Shown here: piece after piece, positions 7,808 to 15,424 of the stretch
How positions within the stretch are numbered: the stretch's first letter is position 1
Layout of the letters: every line of letters starts with the position of its first letter
Source: JBGTIS01 sp041745535
GTDB taxonomy: Bacteria; Bacteroidota; Bacteroidia; Cytophagales; Cyclobacteriaceae
Direction: 5' to 3'
DNA: 21,679 nucleotides
NCBI GenBank assembly: GCA_041745535.1
Contig: JBGTIS010000055.1
Location: 1-21,679, forward strand
The notes under the pieces: model-generated
The model's input: the letters and a program-made list of their open reading frames with translations, nothing else
What the model was told of the DNA's origin: nothing
Databases searched by the model: none
Translations under genes and position numbers: made by a program

Positions 7808-8565
7808 ACACACGAATTAATATTTATCAAAATTACAGTACCCTTTCCGCTTATGCGGCTCAGGAAATAATTAGTCTGGTTATAAAAAAACCGGAAGCTG
7901 TATTGTGCCTGGCGGCTGGCAACACACCAACGCTTGCCTATGACTTGCTGGCACAAAAAGCCATCGAGGAGCAGGTGGACTTTTCAAAGTGCGTCTTTAT
8001 CGGATTAGATGAATGGGTGGGCATCTCTCCTGAAAATGAGGGAAGCTGTCATTATTTTTTGCGACAGCATCTGTTCCAAACCTTACACATACAACCTTCC
8101 CAAATACATCTATTTGATGCCTTGTCGGGTGCGCTGGACCAGCAGTGTAAGGCCATGGATGCCGTTATTGCTTCGCTGGGCGGCATTGATTTAATGTTGG
8201 TGGGTGTGGGCATAAACGGACATATCGGATTTAATGAACCCGGTATTTCGGTAGATTTATACGCCCATGTTGTTGCCCTGGACACCACTACCCAATCGGT
8301 GGGTCAGAAGTATTTTAAACAAAACACTCCGCTTTCCATGGGAATAACCCTGGGACTGAAGCATCTTCTGGAAGCGAAAAAAGTAATCCTGATGGCAAAT
8401 GGCCGGCACAAAGCTGAAATTATTAAAAAGGCATTGGAAGAGGAAATCAATACCAGTTTACCTGCCAGTATCATCAGAACACACAGGCAAGCATTGATTA
8501 TGTTAGACGAAGACGCCGCTGGTTTACTTGATCAGGATGCGATCGACAGCCGTGAGGTACCATAA
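7804..8565 (+). CDS. nagB: Glucosamine-6-phosphate deaminase family protein (NagB/AgaI-like)
   Basis: The 253-residue product belongs to the NagB/RpiA/6-phosphogluconolactonase fold and, by motif, to the deaminase branch. These cytoplasmic enzymes convert glucosamine-6-phosphate (or a related amino-sugar phosphate) to a ketose phosphate plus ammonia. Visible motifs are the phosphate loop AAGNTP (37-42), LDEW (68-71, corresponding to E. coli Asp72), and GVGINGHIGFNEPG (134-147), which supplies the ring-opening His140 and Glu145. The position of E. coli Asp141 is Asn138 here, a variation I believe occurs in other deaminases of this family. The gene overlaps the kinase upstream by four bases, and the permease follows after 27 bases. 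No nagA-type deacetylase is adjacent, which favours a free, non-acetylated amino sugar as input. It could equally be a galactosamine-6-phosphate isomerase. Confidence 0.82.
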   Translation: MNTRINIYQNYSTLSAYAAQEIISLVIKKPEAVLCLAAGNTPTLAYDLLAQKAIEEQVDFSKCVFIGLDEWVGISPENEGSCHYFLRQHLFQTLHIQPSQIHLFDALSGALDQQCKAMDAVIASLGGIDLMLVGVGINGHIGFNEPGISVDLYAHVVALDTTTQSVGQKYFKQNTPLSMGITLGLKHLLEAKKVILMANGRHKAEIIKKALEEEINTSLPASIIRTHRQALIMLDEDAAGLLDQDAIDSREVP

Positions 8566-8592
8566 ATATAAAGATTTAGTCAGCCCTGCTCC

Positions 8593-9789
8593 ATGAAGAT
8601 AACAGAAGCCTTGAGGTTAAGAATACTTTATTTTTTAGTATTGAGCTGTACAGCTTCGTGGCTCCCTATTTTTGCCGATTATTTAAAAGACCAGGGTTTA
8701 TCGGGTATACAAATTGGCATTATTTTAAGCATTACGCCGGTGATGATGTTCCTGGTACAACCGGTGTACGGTATGCTGGCCGACCGACTTGGCTATAAAA
8801 ATTGTCTGCTGCTTTCATCTTTGCTGGCCTCATTTAGTTACGGGCTTTACCTGCTGGAAGGAAATTTTGTTTTCTTATTTCTTATTACCATCCTCATGTC
8901 TGTTTTTTATAACGGCATACAACCCATTCTCGATAGCCTTTCCCTTAACCTTACCCGCGACAATCCTAAATTTTCGTATGGCACCCTCCGCATTGCCGGC
9001 GCCTTCGGCTGGGCGTTCACAGGCACCATTGTAGGACATTACATCGATACGGTAAACACTTCTGTAATTTTTATCTTCTCGGCTTTAAGCATGTTGCTCA
9101 CTTTTGTTTTTTCTATTTCTTTAAAAGTGAATAATAAACCCACTGTTTCGGCTGAAGTAAACACCACCTCCAGAGGTGTAAGCGAGGTGTTCACCAATAA
9201 ATCGCTGATTTTTTTACTGATCTGTGTATTTCTTATTTCAGCCGGCGCTACAACCATCTGGAATTTTTATTCCATTTATATGAAAGAAAATGGCGCCTCC
9301 GCATCACTGGTAGGGTATGGCCTTTCTTTTCAGGGTTTGTGTGAATTGCCACTGTTTTATTTTTCAGCCAGCATTATCCGCAAATTTGGTATTAAAAACA
9401 CGTTACTCATCACCGTTTTTGCTACCACCATCAGGTTGCTGCTGTATGGTATGGTGAAAAATCCGCAGTCAGCTATTTTTATAGAACTGCTGCATGGTTT
9501 TTCCTGGTCGCTGTTTTGGGTGGTGTGTGTAGAATATGTGAATAAGCTGGTGAGTGAGGAATGGAAAGCCACGGGGCAATCGCTTTTATATGCCGCTTAT
9601 TTTGGCGTAGGCGCTATTGCCGGAAATTTCTGGACGGGGTATCTGTACGATACGCAGATGAAAGTGGCCGATATCTTTTTGTTGAATGCATGTATTGTTT
9701 TCATAGTAGGCCTGTGCATCTGGTTATTTATGAAAAAACCTGAGGAAAAGCTTACCGCTATCGGTAAAACCATGGAACTGGGTATATAA
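8593..9789 (+). CDS. Major facilitator superfamily sugar permease
   Basis: This 398-residue integral inner-membrane protein has about twelve hydrophobic segments and the MFS loop 2-3 signature GMLADRLGYK (about residues 59-68). The opening SCTASWLPIFADYLKDQGLS followed by GIQIGIIL resembles the LacY-like / nucleoside-proton symporter branch (MFS_1_like). A second, weaker motif-A-like loop (SIIRKFGIKNT) follows the mid-protein, as expected for the duplicated six-helix halves. It closes the four-gene run 5384-9789, 27 bases after the deaminase, and should import the sugar that the kinase and deaminase process. Transport by proton symport is expected from the family and is not shown here. The gene ends just before an inverted repeat that separates it from the convergent Rieske gene. 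Confidence 0.88.
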   Translation: MKITEALRLRILYFLVLSCTASWLPIFADYLKDQGLSGIQIGIILSITPVMMFLVQPVYGMLADRLGYKNCLLLSSLLASFSYGLYLLEGNFVFLFLITILMSVFYNGIQPILDSLSLNLTRDNPKFSYGTLRIAGAFGWAFTGTIVGHYIDTVNTSVIFIFSALSMLLTFVFSISLKVNNKPTVSAEVNTTSRGVSEVFTNKSLIFLLICVFLISAGATTIWNFYSIYMKENGASASLVGYGLSFQGLCELPLFYFSASIIRKFGIKNTLLITVFATTIRLLLYGMVKNPQSAIFIELLHGFSWSLFWVVCVEYVNKLVSEEWKATGQSLLYAAYFGVGAIAGNFWTGYLYDTQMKVADIFLLNACIVFIVGLCIWLFMKKPEEKLTAIGKTMELGI

Positions 9790-9800
9790 AAAGGTTAGCA

Positions 9801-9886
9801 GTCAGAAGTTGGAAGCCGGAAGTCCGGGATGCGAAAGAACAGGAGTCAACTTCGGATTTCCGTCTCCGGACTTCCGTCTTGAAGCT
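9801..9886. repeat. Inverted intergenic repeat with GGAAGTCC units, running into the Rieske 3' end
   Basis: CGGAAGTCCGG at 9817-9827 is repeated inverted as CCGGACTTCCG at 9866-9876, an 11-base perfect match. The outer sequences (AGAAGTTGGAAG at about 9804-9815 and CGTCTTGAAGCTCTTC at about 9875-9890) are further GAAG/CTTC-type copies. Each arm is itself nearly palindromic (CCGGA-AG-TCCGG). The right half overlaps the last codons of the oxygenase gene. Similar GAAGTCCGG-rich spacers occur between genes in some Bacteroidota, as I recall, so this may be a dispersed repeat family. It could also act as a bidirectional terminator between the two convergent genes. Confidence 0.6.
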
Positions 9887-11063
9887 CTTCTTTCATGCGG
9901 TCCAAATACCAGTCTACAAACTTGGAAACCTCTGCCTCCACAGGGGCATAAGGACCGGGCTGGTAATGGCTTGATTGGATACCGCGATAATTATTCTCGC
10001 AAAGTTCCCAATCCTGTTCTCCCGTTACCCGCCAGAAATCGGTAAGCCGCTCCACCGTATAATCAACGCCTTCCACAGCCTCCTGATCTACCAGCCAGGT
10101 TAATTCAATGGCAGTACGAGAAGGACTTAGAGCGGTCAGCCGCATGGTCCATATATAGTCGCTCACCGCATCCATCCAGAAGTTCGGGTACACCACCAGG
10201 CCCAGCACCCCGGCATCATAATCTTGGTGGTCGCCCATGGGAATGGCCACCGGTTTTCCATCCAAACTATAGCTCTGCACTTCCTGCCGGAGCGGATAAC
10301 GGACGGCAAAATGAAAGGAATCGTTTTCAAAATCGATATCGTGAATTGCCAGTCCCTTTTTCTGCCAACCTACCCTGCGTTCGGCAGTAATTTCATCTGC
10401 AGATTCTCTTAAATTAGCGCCAACCACCGCTTTGCAATATTCCGGGTGCGCCACGCCACAATGATAGCATTCCCTGAAATTTTCGGCTACCAGTTTCCAG
10501 TTGGTAGCAAGTTCATAAGTTTTCTTATAGGCAACCTTGGCCTTATCAATTTTATAAGGTTGCAGAAAGGAACCATAATCCTGCGATACTTTGGTAAAAT
10601 CAGGGGGATTTTGTGCCAGCGAAATAAAGATGAGCCCATGCGCTATTGCCACCTTTACCGGATGCAACCCGTGGGCTGATTTATCAAAATCTTCCGGCAT
10701 CAGGCGGGCTTTGAACAGCGATCCGTCTTTGTTATACACCCATTGGTGATACGGACACATCAGTTTTGGCGCATTTCCTCGCTCCATCAAACACACAACG
10801 GACCCCCTGTGGCGGCAGGTATTATAATGCGCGAAAACTTCGCCTTGGTCTCCCCTTATAACAATAATAGAATCGTGATGCGCTGTATAGGTAAAATAAT
10901 CACCGGGTTTTGGTATTTCCGCGGTGGTGCCGGCAAATAGCCAGTATTTTTTCCAGATATGGGCCCATTCAAGCTCGAATATCTGCTGATCGGTATAAAA
11001 AGGTTGTTCGAGGCTCCAGCCCGTTTGGTGTTGGTCTATCAATTTTTCAAGTGCTTCCATCAT
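9846..11063 (-). CDS. Rieske non-heme iron oxygenase, large (alpha) subunit, GbcA/CntA-like
   Basis: The 405-residue product is the catalytic subunit of an aromatic-ring-hydroxylating-type oxygenase. Closest motifs are those of the quaternary-amine branch (glycine betaine or carnitine monooxygenase, stachydrine demethylase). The Rieske [2Fe-2S] ligands are C83-R-H85 and C103-P-Y-H106. The mononuclear iron site is NWKLVAENFRECYHC with H201, H206 and D351 (in TGEQDWELCENNYRG). The residue that bridges subunits is Glu198, where classical dioxygenases have Asp. The tail YQPGPYAPVEAEVSKFVDWY is typical of this branch. I start at ATG 11063: the longer frame begins with TTG at 11093, which falls inside a TATATTTG promoter element. 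The last eleven or so residues are encoded by an intergenic repeat. No reductase or beta subunit is adjacent. An AraC regulator lies upstream on the same strand. Substrate unknown. Confidence 0.88.
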   Translation of the reverse strand: MMEALEKLIDQHQTGWSLEQPFYTDQQIFELEWAHIWKKYWLFAGTTAEIPKPGDYFTYTAHHDSIIVIRGDQGEVFAHYNTCRHRGSVVCLMERGNAPKLMCPYHQWVYNKDGSLFKARLMPEDFDKSAHGLHPVKVAIAHGLIFISLAQNPPDFTKVSQDYGSFLQPYKIDKAKVAYKKTYELATNWKLVAENFRECYHCGVAHPEYCKAVVGANLRESADEITAERRVGWQKKGLAIHDIDFENDSFHFAVRYPLRQEVQSYSLDGKPVAIPMGDHQDYDAGVLGLVVYPNFWMDAVSDYIWTMRLTALSPSRTAIELTWLVDQEAVEGVDYTVERLTDFWRVTGEQDWELCENNYRGIQSSHYQPGPYAPVEAEVSKFVDWYLDRMKEELQDGSPETEIRS

Positions 11064-11090
11064 GGTCCTGTTTATAGCGTTAGCGTTTGA

Positions 11091-11098
11091 CAAATATA
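11091..11098 (-). promoter_or_regulatory. Promoter -7 element for the Rieske oxygenase gene
   Basis: On the minus strand this reads TATATTTG, an exact TAnnTTTG match 27 bases before the ATG at 11063. It is preceded by GGATTAG and CCC in almost the same arrangement as the element before the Nudix regulator (2531-2552). Its position argues against the TTG start at 11093. No normally spaced -33 element is seen. Confidence 0.5.
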
Positions 11099-11248
11099 GG
11101 GCTAATCCACATCAGTCGTGTCGGCTACATTTGCCAATGTTTATACTATTTTATCGAAATAAATTGATGGGCATGGTACACCTGATTGGTAGTGCTATTT
11201 TTTCGCTCAAACAGATAAATACCATTGCATTTAATACGCGACACAGGG

Positions 11249-12127
11249 TCAGAAAATTCTTTCATTATGATCTTGTCTGAATTTGGAAGGGGTTTTGCCG
11301 GTCACTGTCTTAAACTGTTTAAAGAAACTGGAGACATTTTTAAAGCCGCTTTCAAAACAGATCTGGTCCATATTATATGGCGTTTCAATCAGTAATTTGT
11401 GCGCGTGCCCAATGCGGATTTCATTAATAAATTCAAAAACCGTTTTATTGGTTCTGCTCTTAAAATACCTGCAAAAAGAGGTGGAAGACATATTGGCAAT
11501 TTCCGCGATTTCTTCAAGCCTGACCTCCGCTTTAAAATTTTTCATCAGGTAATCCAGCACATCGTTTAACCGGTGTAAGTCGGATGCCTGTATTTTTCCA
11601 TTGAATCCGATAGAGGATAATAACTCATACTCATCACTGCCGGACAACGCATGCAGAATTTCCATAAAAGTGATAAACTGTGGCACACCGGTTTGCTGAT
11701 GGGCTTTCAATATTTTTTCGGCGACTGATAATTTAGTCTCTCCAAAAAATTTTATTCCCCTGTTCGATTTTGTGAGTAGGTTTCTGAGTGGTACCATCTC
11801 AGGGATTTTAAAAAAATCGGGGCCAAAAGAGTTTTCAGTAAAAAGAATATATATGCACTCGGCTGTTTGGTTGTTGCCTGCTTCCAGGTGATGATTATTT
11901 TTCCATACATGTGCCAGATTGGGCCCCACCATCACCAGGTCATACGGTTCAAAGTGTTCAATGCTATCTCCAATAAACCGCGTTCCCTTCCCTTTGGTAA
12001 TCAGCATGATCTCAATTTCAGGATGGAAATGCCAGGGCACCACAAAATAAGGTTTAGCCACCTTGTGAAAGTCAAAAGGTTTGTCTTTTGGCATAAAAAG
12101 TTTTACAAACAGCGGCGTCTTCATCAT
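11249..12127 (-). CDS. AraC family transcriptional regulator (cupin sensor + HTH)
   Basis: This 292-residue regulator has an N-terminal cupin-type effector domain (about 15-130, with PWHFHPEIEI at 31-40 and GPNLAHVW at 68-75) and a C-terminal double helix-turn-helix (about 185-290). Helix-turn-helix 1 is around LEEIAEIANMSSTSFCRYFKS (204-224). The second is around MDQICFESGFKNVSSFFKQFK (253-273), ending with the AraC signature TGKTPSKFR. The first ATG of two tandem ATGs is used as start. It is upstream of and co-oriented with the Rieske oxygenase (185-base gap with its own promoter) and divergent from the SusC/D pair across 261 bases, so either or both could be its targets. It shares its domain plan and several motifs with the AraC regulator at 17095, and the two may be paralogues. 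The effector is probably a small sugar or related molecule. Confidence 0.88.
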   Translation of the reverse strand: MMKTPLFVKLFMPKDKPFDFHKVAKPYFVVPWHFHPEIEIMLITKGKGTRFIGDSIEHFEPYDLVMVGPNLAHVWKNNHHLEAGNNQTAECIYILFTENSFGPDFFKIPEMVPLRNLLTKSNRGIKFFGETKLSVAEKILKAHQQTGVPQFITFMEILHALSGSDEYELLSSIGFNGKIQASDLHRLNDVLDYLMKNFKAEVRLEEIAEIANMSSTSFCRYFKSRTNKTVFEFINEIRIGHAHKLLIETPYNMDQICFESGFKNVSSFFKQFKTVTGKTPSKFRQDHNERIF

Positions 12128-12181
12128 GGAATTCCAATCATAAAATTATGCTGCCTGACCCTACGGTCATGGCCCATCCTT

Positions 12182-12234
12182 ATTGGGTTAAAAGGTACAA
12201 AAAAGTGCAATCATACCCAATTATCCAAAGGTAC
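12182..12234. promoter_or_regulatory. Inverted and direct repeats between divergent AraC and SusC genes
   Basis: ATTGGGT (12182-12188) is repeated inverted as ACCCAAT (12215-12221). AAAGGTAC occurs twice in direct orientation at 12191-12198 and 12227-12234, 36 bases apart. AraC-family proteins commonly bind direct repeats, so these are candidate operators for the divergent regulator and receptor. On the minus strand, TACCTTTG (12233-12226) fits the TAnnTTTG -7 consensus for the AraC gene and overlaps the second direct repeat. The repeats are short and could be chance in a 261-base gap. Confidence 0.3.
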
Positions 12235-12388
12235 TACCGTGAATAAAGCGATGTGTTTGGCGCGGATGTCCTGGTTAAGCGCCTGAAGTCAACATAGAGT
12301 AATCATTGGAAAAATTTCAATATACTTATTTCTTCAAATTTTCAGACCTTAGTTATCTATTGCTATTCATTACTTAACCTACCAAATT

Positions 12389-15300
12389 ATGAAGAAATTT
12401 TATACACATTATTGTTGCTGTTTCACTTTGCTTCTGGTGCTAGCGGCAACAGGTGCCTGGTCGCAAAACATATTGGTAACCGGTCATGTGAAATCATCTG
12501 AAGGATTCCTTCCAGGTGTAAATGTGCTGGAAAAAGGAACCATAAACGGGACGGTTTCCGACGCGAACGGTTCCTATAGTATTTCGGTAGCACCGCAGGC
12601 AACTTTGATATTTTCTTTCGTTGGTTACCACTCGGAAGAAGTAAGTGTGGGCGGGCAATCCGTCGTTAATGTTATTCTCACTGAAGATATCACTTCGCTG
12701 TCTGAAGTAGTAGTTGTGGGTTATGGTACCATCGAAAAAAAGGATATGACGGGTGCGGTTACCCAGGTATCCGCTAATGAGTTTAATGCGGGAATAAATC
12801 CCAATCCCTTGCAGGCCATACAGGGAAAGGTGGCCGGATTGAACATTACCCAGCCTTCCGGTGATCCGAACCAGGCGCCTACCGTACGGTTGCGGGGTTA
12901 CACCTCGCTGGCCGGTGGCAGCGATCCGCTCTATGTGGTAGATGGGGTAATTGGCGTTCCCATCAACAGCATTTCTCCGTCCGACATCGAGCAAATTGAT
13001 GTACTAAAAGATGCTTCGGCTTCTGCCATTTATGGCTCCCGTGCTGCCAACGGAGTTATCATGATTACTACCAAACGTGGCAAAGAGGGTAAATCTACTG
13101 TTATGTTCAACAATTATGTGGGTATGGAAACCATATCAGAAACACTCGATTTGTTGGATGCGGATGGGTATCGTGCTGAAGTTTCAAGAATAAAAGGCGA
13201 TGCCTCACTGAACGACAATTTAAAATTTCCGAAGGATGCCAATGGCAATGGGTATAGCACCGACTGGATGAAAGAGATTACACAAACGGGTTATACCAAC
13301 AACCATGAACTGGCCATCTCAGGAGGTACTTCCTCGCTTTCTTATCGTGGATCATTAAATTACATAAAAAGGAATGGCATTATTAAACAAACCGGTTTTG
13401 AGCGTACTTCGGGTCGGATTAACCTGGACCAGAATGCAATCAACGACAAACTGCATGTGCAATATAACCTGGCCGTTACTACCATAAAATCTGACTTATC
13501 TAATGATGACATCATCAACAGGGCTGTATTATTCCTGCCAACCTTACCTGTTCGAAGAGAGACCGGAGATTACTACGAAGTGGATGGTAGTTTTGATCTT
13601 TATAATCCGGTGGCGATGCTAGAAAATTACCAGAACGATGAGGAATCGAAGGTGTTTATCGGTGGGATAAACATGAATTATGAAGTATTTACCGGATTTA
13701 CACTAGGGGTGAATGGCGCGTACAGATATGAAAATGCCATACAGAGTGATGCTTATAATGGAGCGATCAGGGCCTATGCCGGCAACCAGGGTAGTGCTTC
13801 CAGAAATCTGGGTCAGATTAATGACAGATTGCTCGAACTAACCGCACAATATACCAGCGACTTTGGAGAAAAGCATAATTTTACGGTTTTGGGAGGGTAT
13901 TCCTATCAGAATATTCTCAATGATGGCTTTGGTGCCAATAATAACAATTTCGTGGAAGGCATATACGAAATTTTGGGTTACAACAGTTTGTCCTCTGGCC
14001 AGGGTACCCTGTTACAACCCAGTCAGGGCTATACCAGCTCTTATAAAAATGAGAACCAGCTTATATCATTTTTTGGAAGGGCCACGGTTAACTTAAGCGA
14101 TAAATATAATTTTACCGCTACGGTGCGCAGAGATGGCAGCTCAAAATTCGGCCGCAATAATAAGTGGGGAACCTTCCCTTCTGTAGCCGCGGGTTGGACC
14201 ATCACCAACGAAGGATTCCTATCGGGCAGTACCGCCCTAAGTTATTTGAAATTAAGAGCCGGCTGGGGACAAATCGGAAATTCCGAAGGGGTAGCGCCCT
14301 ATAATTCATTGCTGTTATATGGACAGAAAGGCACTTATTACGATGGGAATCTCAATGATTTTGTACCTGGATATGGTATCACACAAAATACAAATCCAAA
14401 CCTGAAATGGGAAGTACTGTCGCAGGTAAATATAGGCCTTGACTTCGAGTTGTTTAGCGGAAAATTAAATGGATCACTGGAGGTGTATGATAAGCGAACC
14501 AAAGACATGCTCTATAACTATACCGTTCAGGCAGATGGATCGAAGTATTTTACCAATTCAATAACCGCCAACGTTGGGGAAATGTCAAACAGAGGGATTG
14601 AGCTTACCTTTGGTGGGGATGTAATCCGCAACGATAATTTTCAATGGAGTTCAAGGATTGTGGGATCGGCTTATAAAAATGAAGTGGTCTCATTGAGCAA
14701 CGATGAGTTCGACACCCCGATTATCCGATATAATCCATTTCAGGGTCGGGGTTTGGGCGGCATCACCGCATCCCAATTGAGAGAAGGGCACCCTATTGGA
14801 GAATTTTATATTCCGCATATGGTAAGTTTTGATGCCGATGACCGAATATTAATGGAAACGGAGGATGTGGATGCGCCTACTACTGACTTTTCCAGAGCCC
14901 GGCTGTTCGAATCAGGTACTTCCCAGCCCAGGACAACGGCCTCTCTGATCAATACCTTTATTTATAAAAATTTTGACCTTAGTTTCCAGTTGAGAGGGAT
15001 ATTTGGCAATAAAATAATCAACAACCTGCGGTCGAACCTGGCGTTGCCGGGAAGCATTCTGGAAACCAATATGTTGCGGGAAGTGGCCGATTATCCAGCC
15101 AATTTCAGCACCCCTCAGCTAACGGACATGTGGCTGGAGAGTGGATCATTCGTTCGGTTAGACAATTGGCAGGTGGGATACAATATTCCAACAAAAGGTG
15201 TAATTCAACAGGCCCGGGTTTATTTGGGGGGCAATAATTTGTTCATCATTACCCAATACAAAGGAATGGACCCCGAGTTACAGGTAAAAGGAGATTTATC

Positions 15301-15391
15301 GGGACAAACCCCCAACAGCATGGGTATGGATTACAGCAATGTATATCCCCGCACCAGGTCTTACCAGTTGGGTGTAAACCTTACCTTTTAA
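12389..15391 (+). CDS. SusC/RagA-like TonB-dependent outer-membrane receptor, complete
   Basis: This is a complete 1000-residue SusC-class receptor. A signal peptide covers residues 1-25 (CCCFTLLLVLAA, then GAWS before Q26). The carboxypeptidase-regulatory-like domain spans about 28-98 (FLPGVNVLEKGT, FSFVGY), and the TonB-box-like EVVVVGYGT is at 106-114. The plug bears PLYVVDG (180-186), DIEQIDVLKDASASAIYG (199-216) and RAANGVIMITTKRG (218-231), followed by the barrel, which ends in an aromatic residue (VNLTF) as expected for outer-membrane barrels. It is the first gene of a susC-susD pair, 33 bases before the SusD homologue. AraC regulators flank the pair on both sides. The two SusC proteins of the window share signatures but differ in leader and plug detail. 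No carbohydrate-active enzyme is encoded beside the pair, so the substrate may be a small molecule. Confidence 0.95.
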   Translation: MKKFYTHYCCCFTLLLVLAATGAWSQNILVTGHVKSSEGFLPGVNVLEKGTINGTVSDANGSYSISVAPQATLIFSFVGYHSEEVSVGGQSVVNVILTEDITSLSEVVVVGYGTIEKKDMTGAVTQVSANEFNAGINPNPLQAIQGKVAGLNITQPSGDPNQAPTVRLRGYTSLAGGSDPLYVVDGVIGVPINSISPSDIEQIDVLKDASASAIYGSRAANGVIMITTKRGKEGKSTVMFNNYVGMETISETLDLLDADGYRAEVSRIKGDASLNDNLKFPKDANGNGYSTDWMKEITQTGYTNNHELAISGGTSSLSYRGSLNYIKRNGIIKQTGFERTSGRINLDQNAINDKLHVQYNLAVTTIKSDLSNDDIINRAVLFLPTLPVRRETGDYYEVDGSFDLYNPVAMLENYQNDEESKVFIGGINMNYEVFTGFTLGVNGAYRYENAIQSDAYNGAIRAYAGNQGSASRNLGQINDRLLELTAQYTSDFGEKHNFTVLGGYSYQNILNDGFGANNNNFVEGIYEILGYNSLSSGQGTLLQPSQGYTSSYKNENQLISFFGRATVNLSDKYNFTATVRRDGSSKFGRNNKWGTFPSVAAGWTITNEGFLSGSTALSYLKLRAGWGQIGNSEGVAPYNSLLLYGQKGTYYDGNLNDFVPGYGITQNTNPNLKWEVLSQVNIGLDFELFSGKLNGSLEVYDKRTKDMLYNYTVQADGSKYFTNSITANVGEMSNRGIELTFGGDVIRNDNFQWSSRIVGSAYKNEVVSLSNDEFDTPIIRYNPFQGRGLGGITASQLREGHPIGEFYIPHMVSFDADDRILMETEDVDAPTTDFSRARLFESGTSQPRTTASLINTFIYKNFDLSFQLRGIFGNKIINNLRSNLALPGSILETNMLREVADYPANFSTPQLTDMWLESGSFVRLDNWQVGYNIPTKGVIQQARVYLGGNNLFIITQYKGMDPELQVKGDLSGQTPNSMGMDYSNVYPRTRSYQLGVNLTF

Positions 15392-15424
15392 TACATGATC
15401 AAAACTTTCATAACGATATAAAAA

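Noticed and set aside
11064..11093. Upstream TTG start for the Rieske oxygenase
   Set aside because: The TTG overlaps a TATATTTG promoter element, and two ATG codons follow at 11063 and 11060 directly before the conserved N-terminus.
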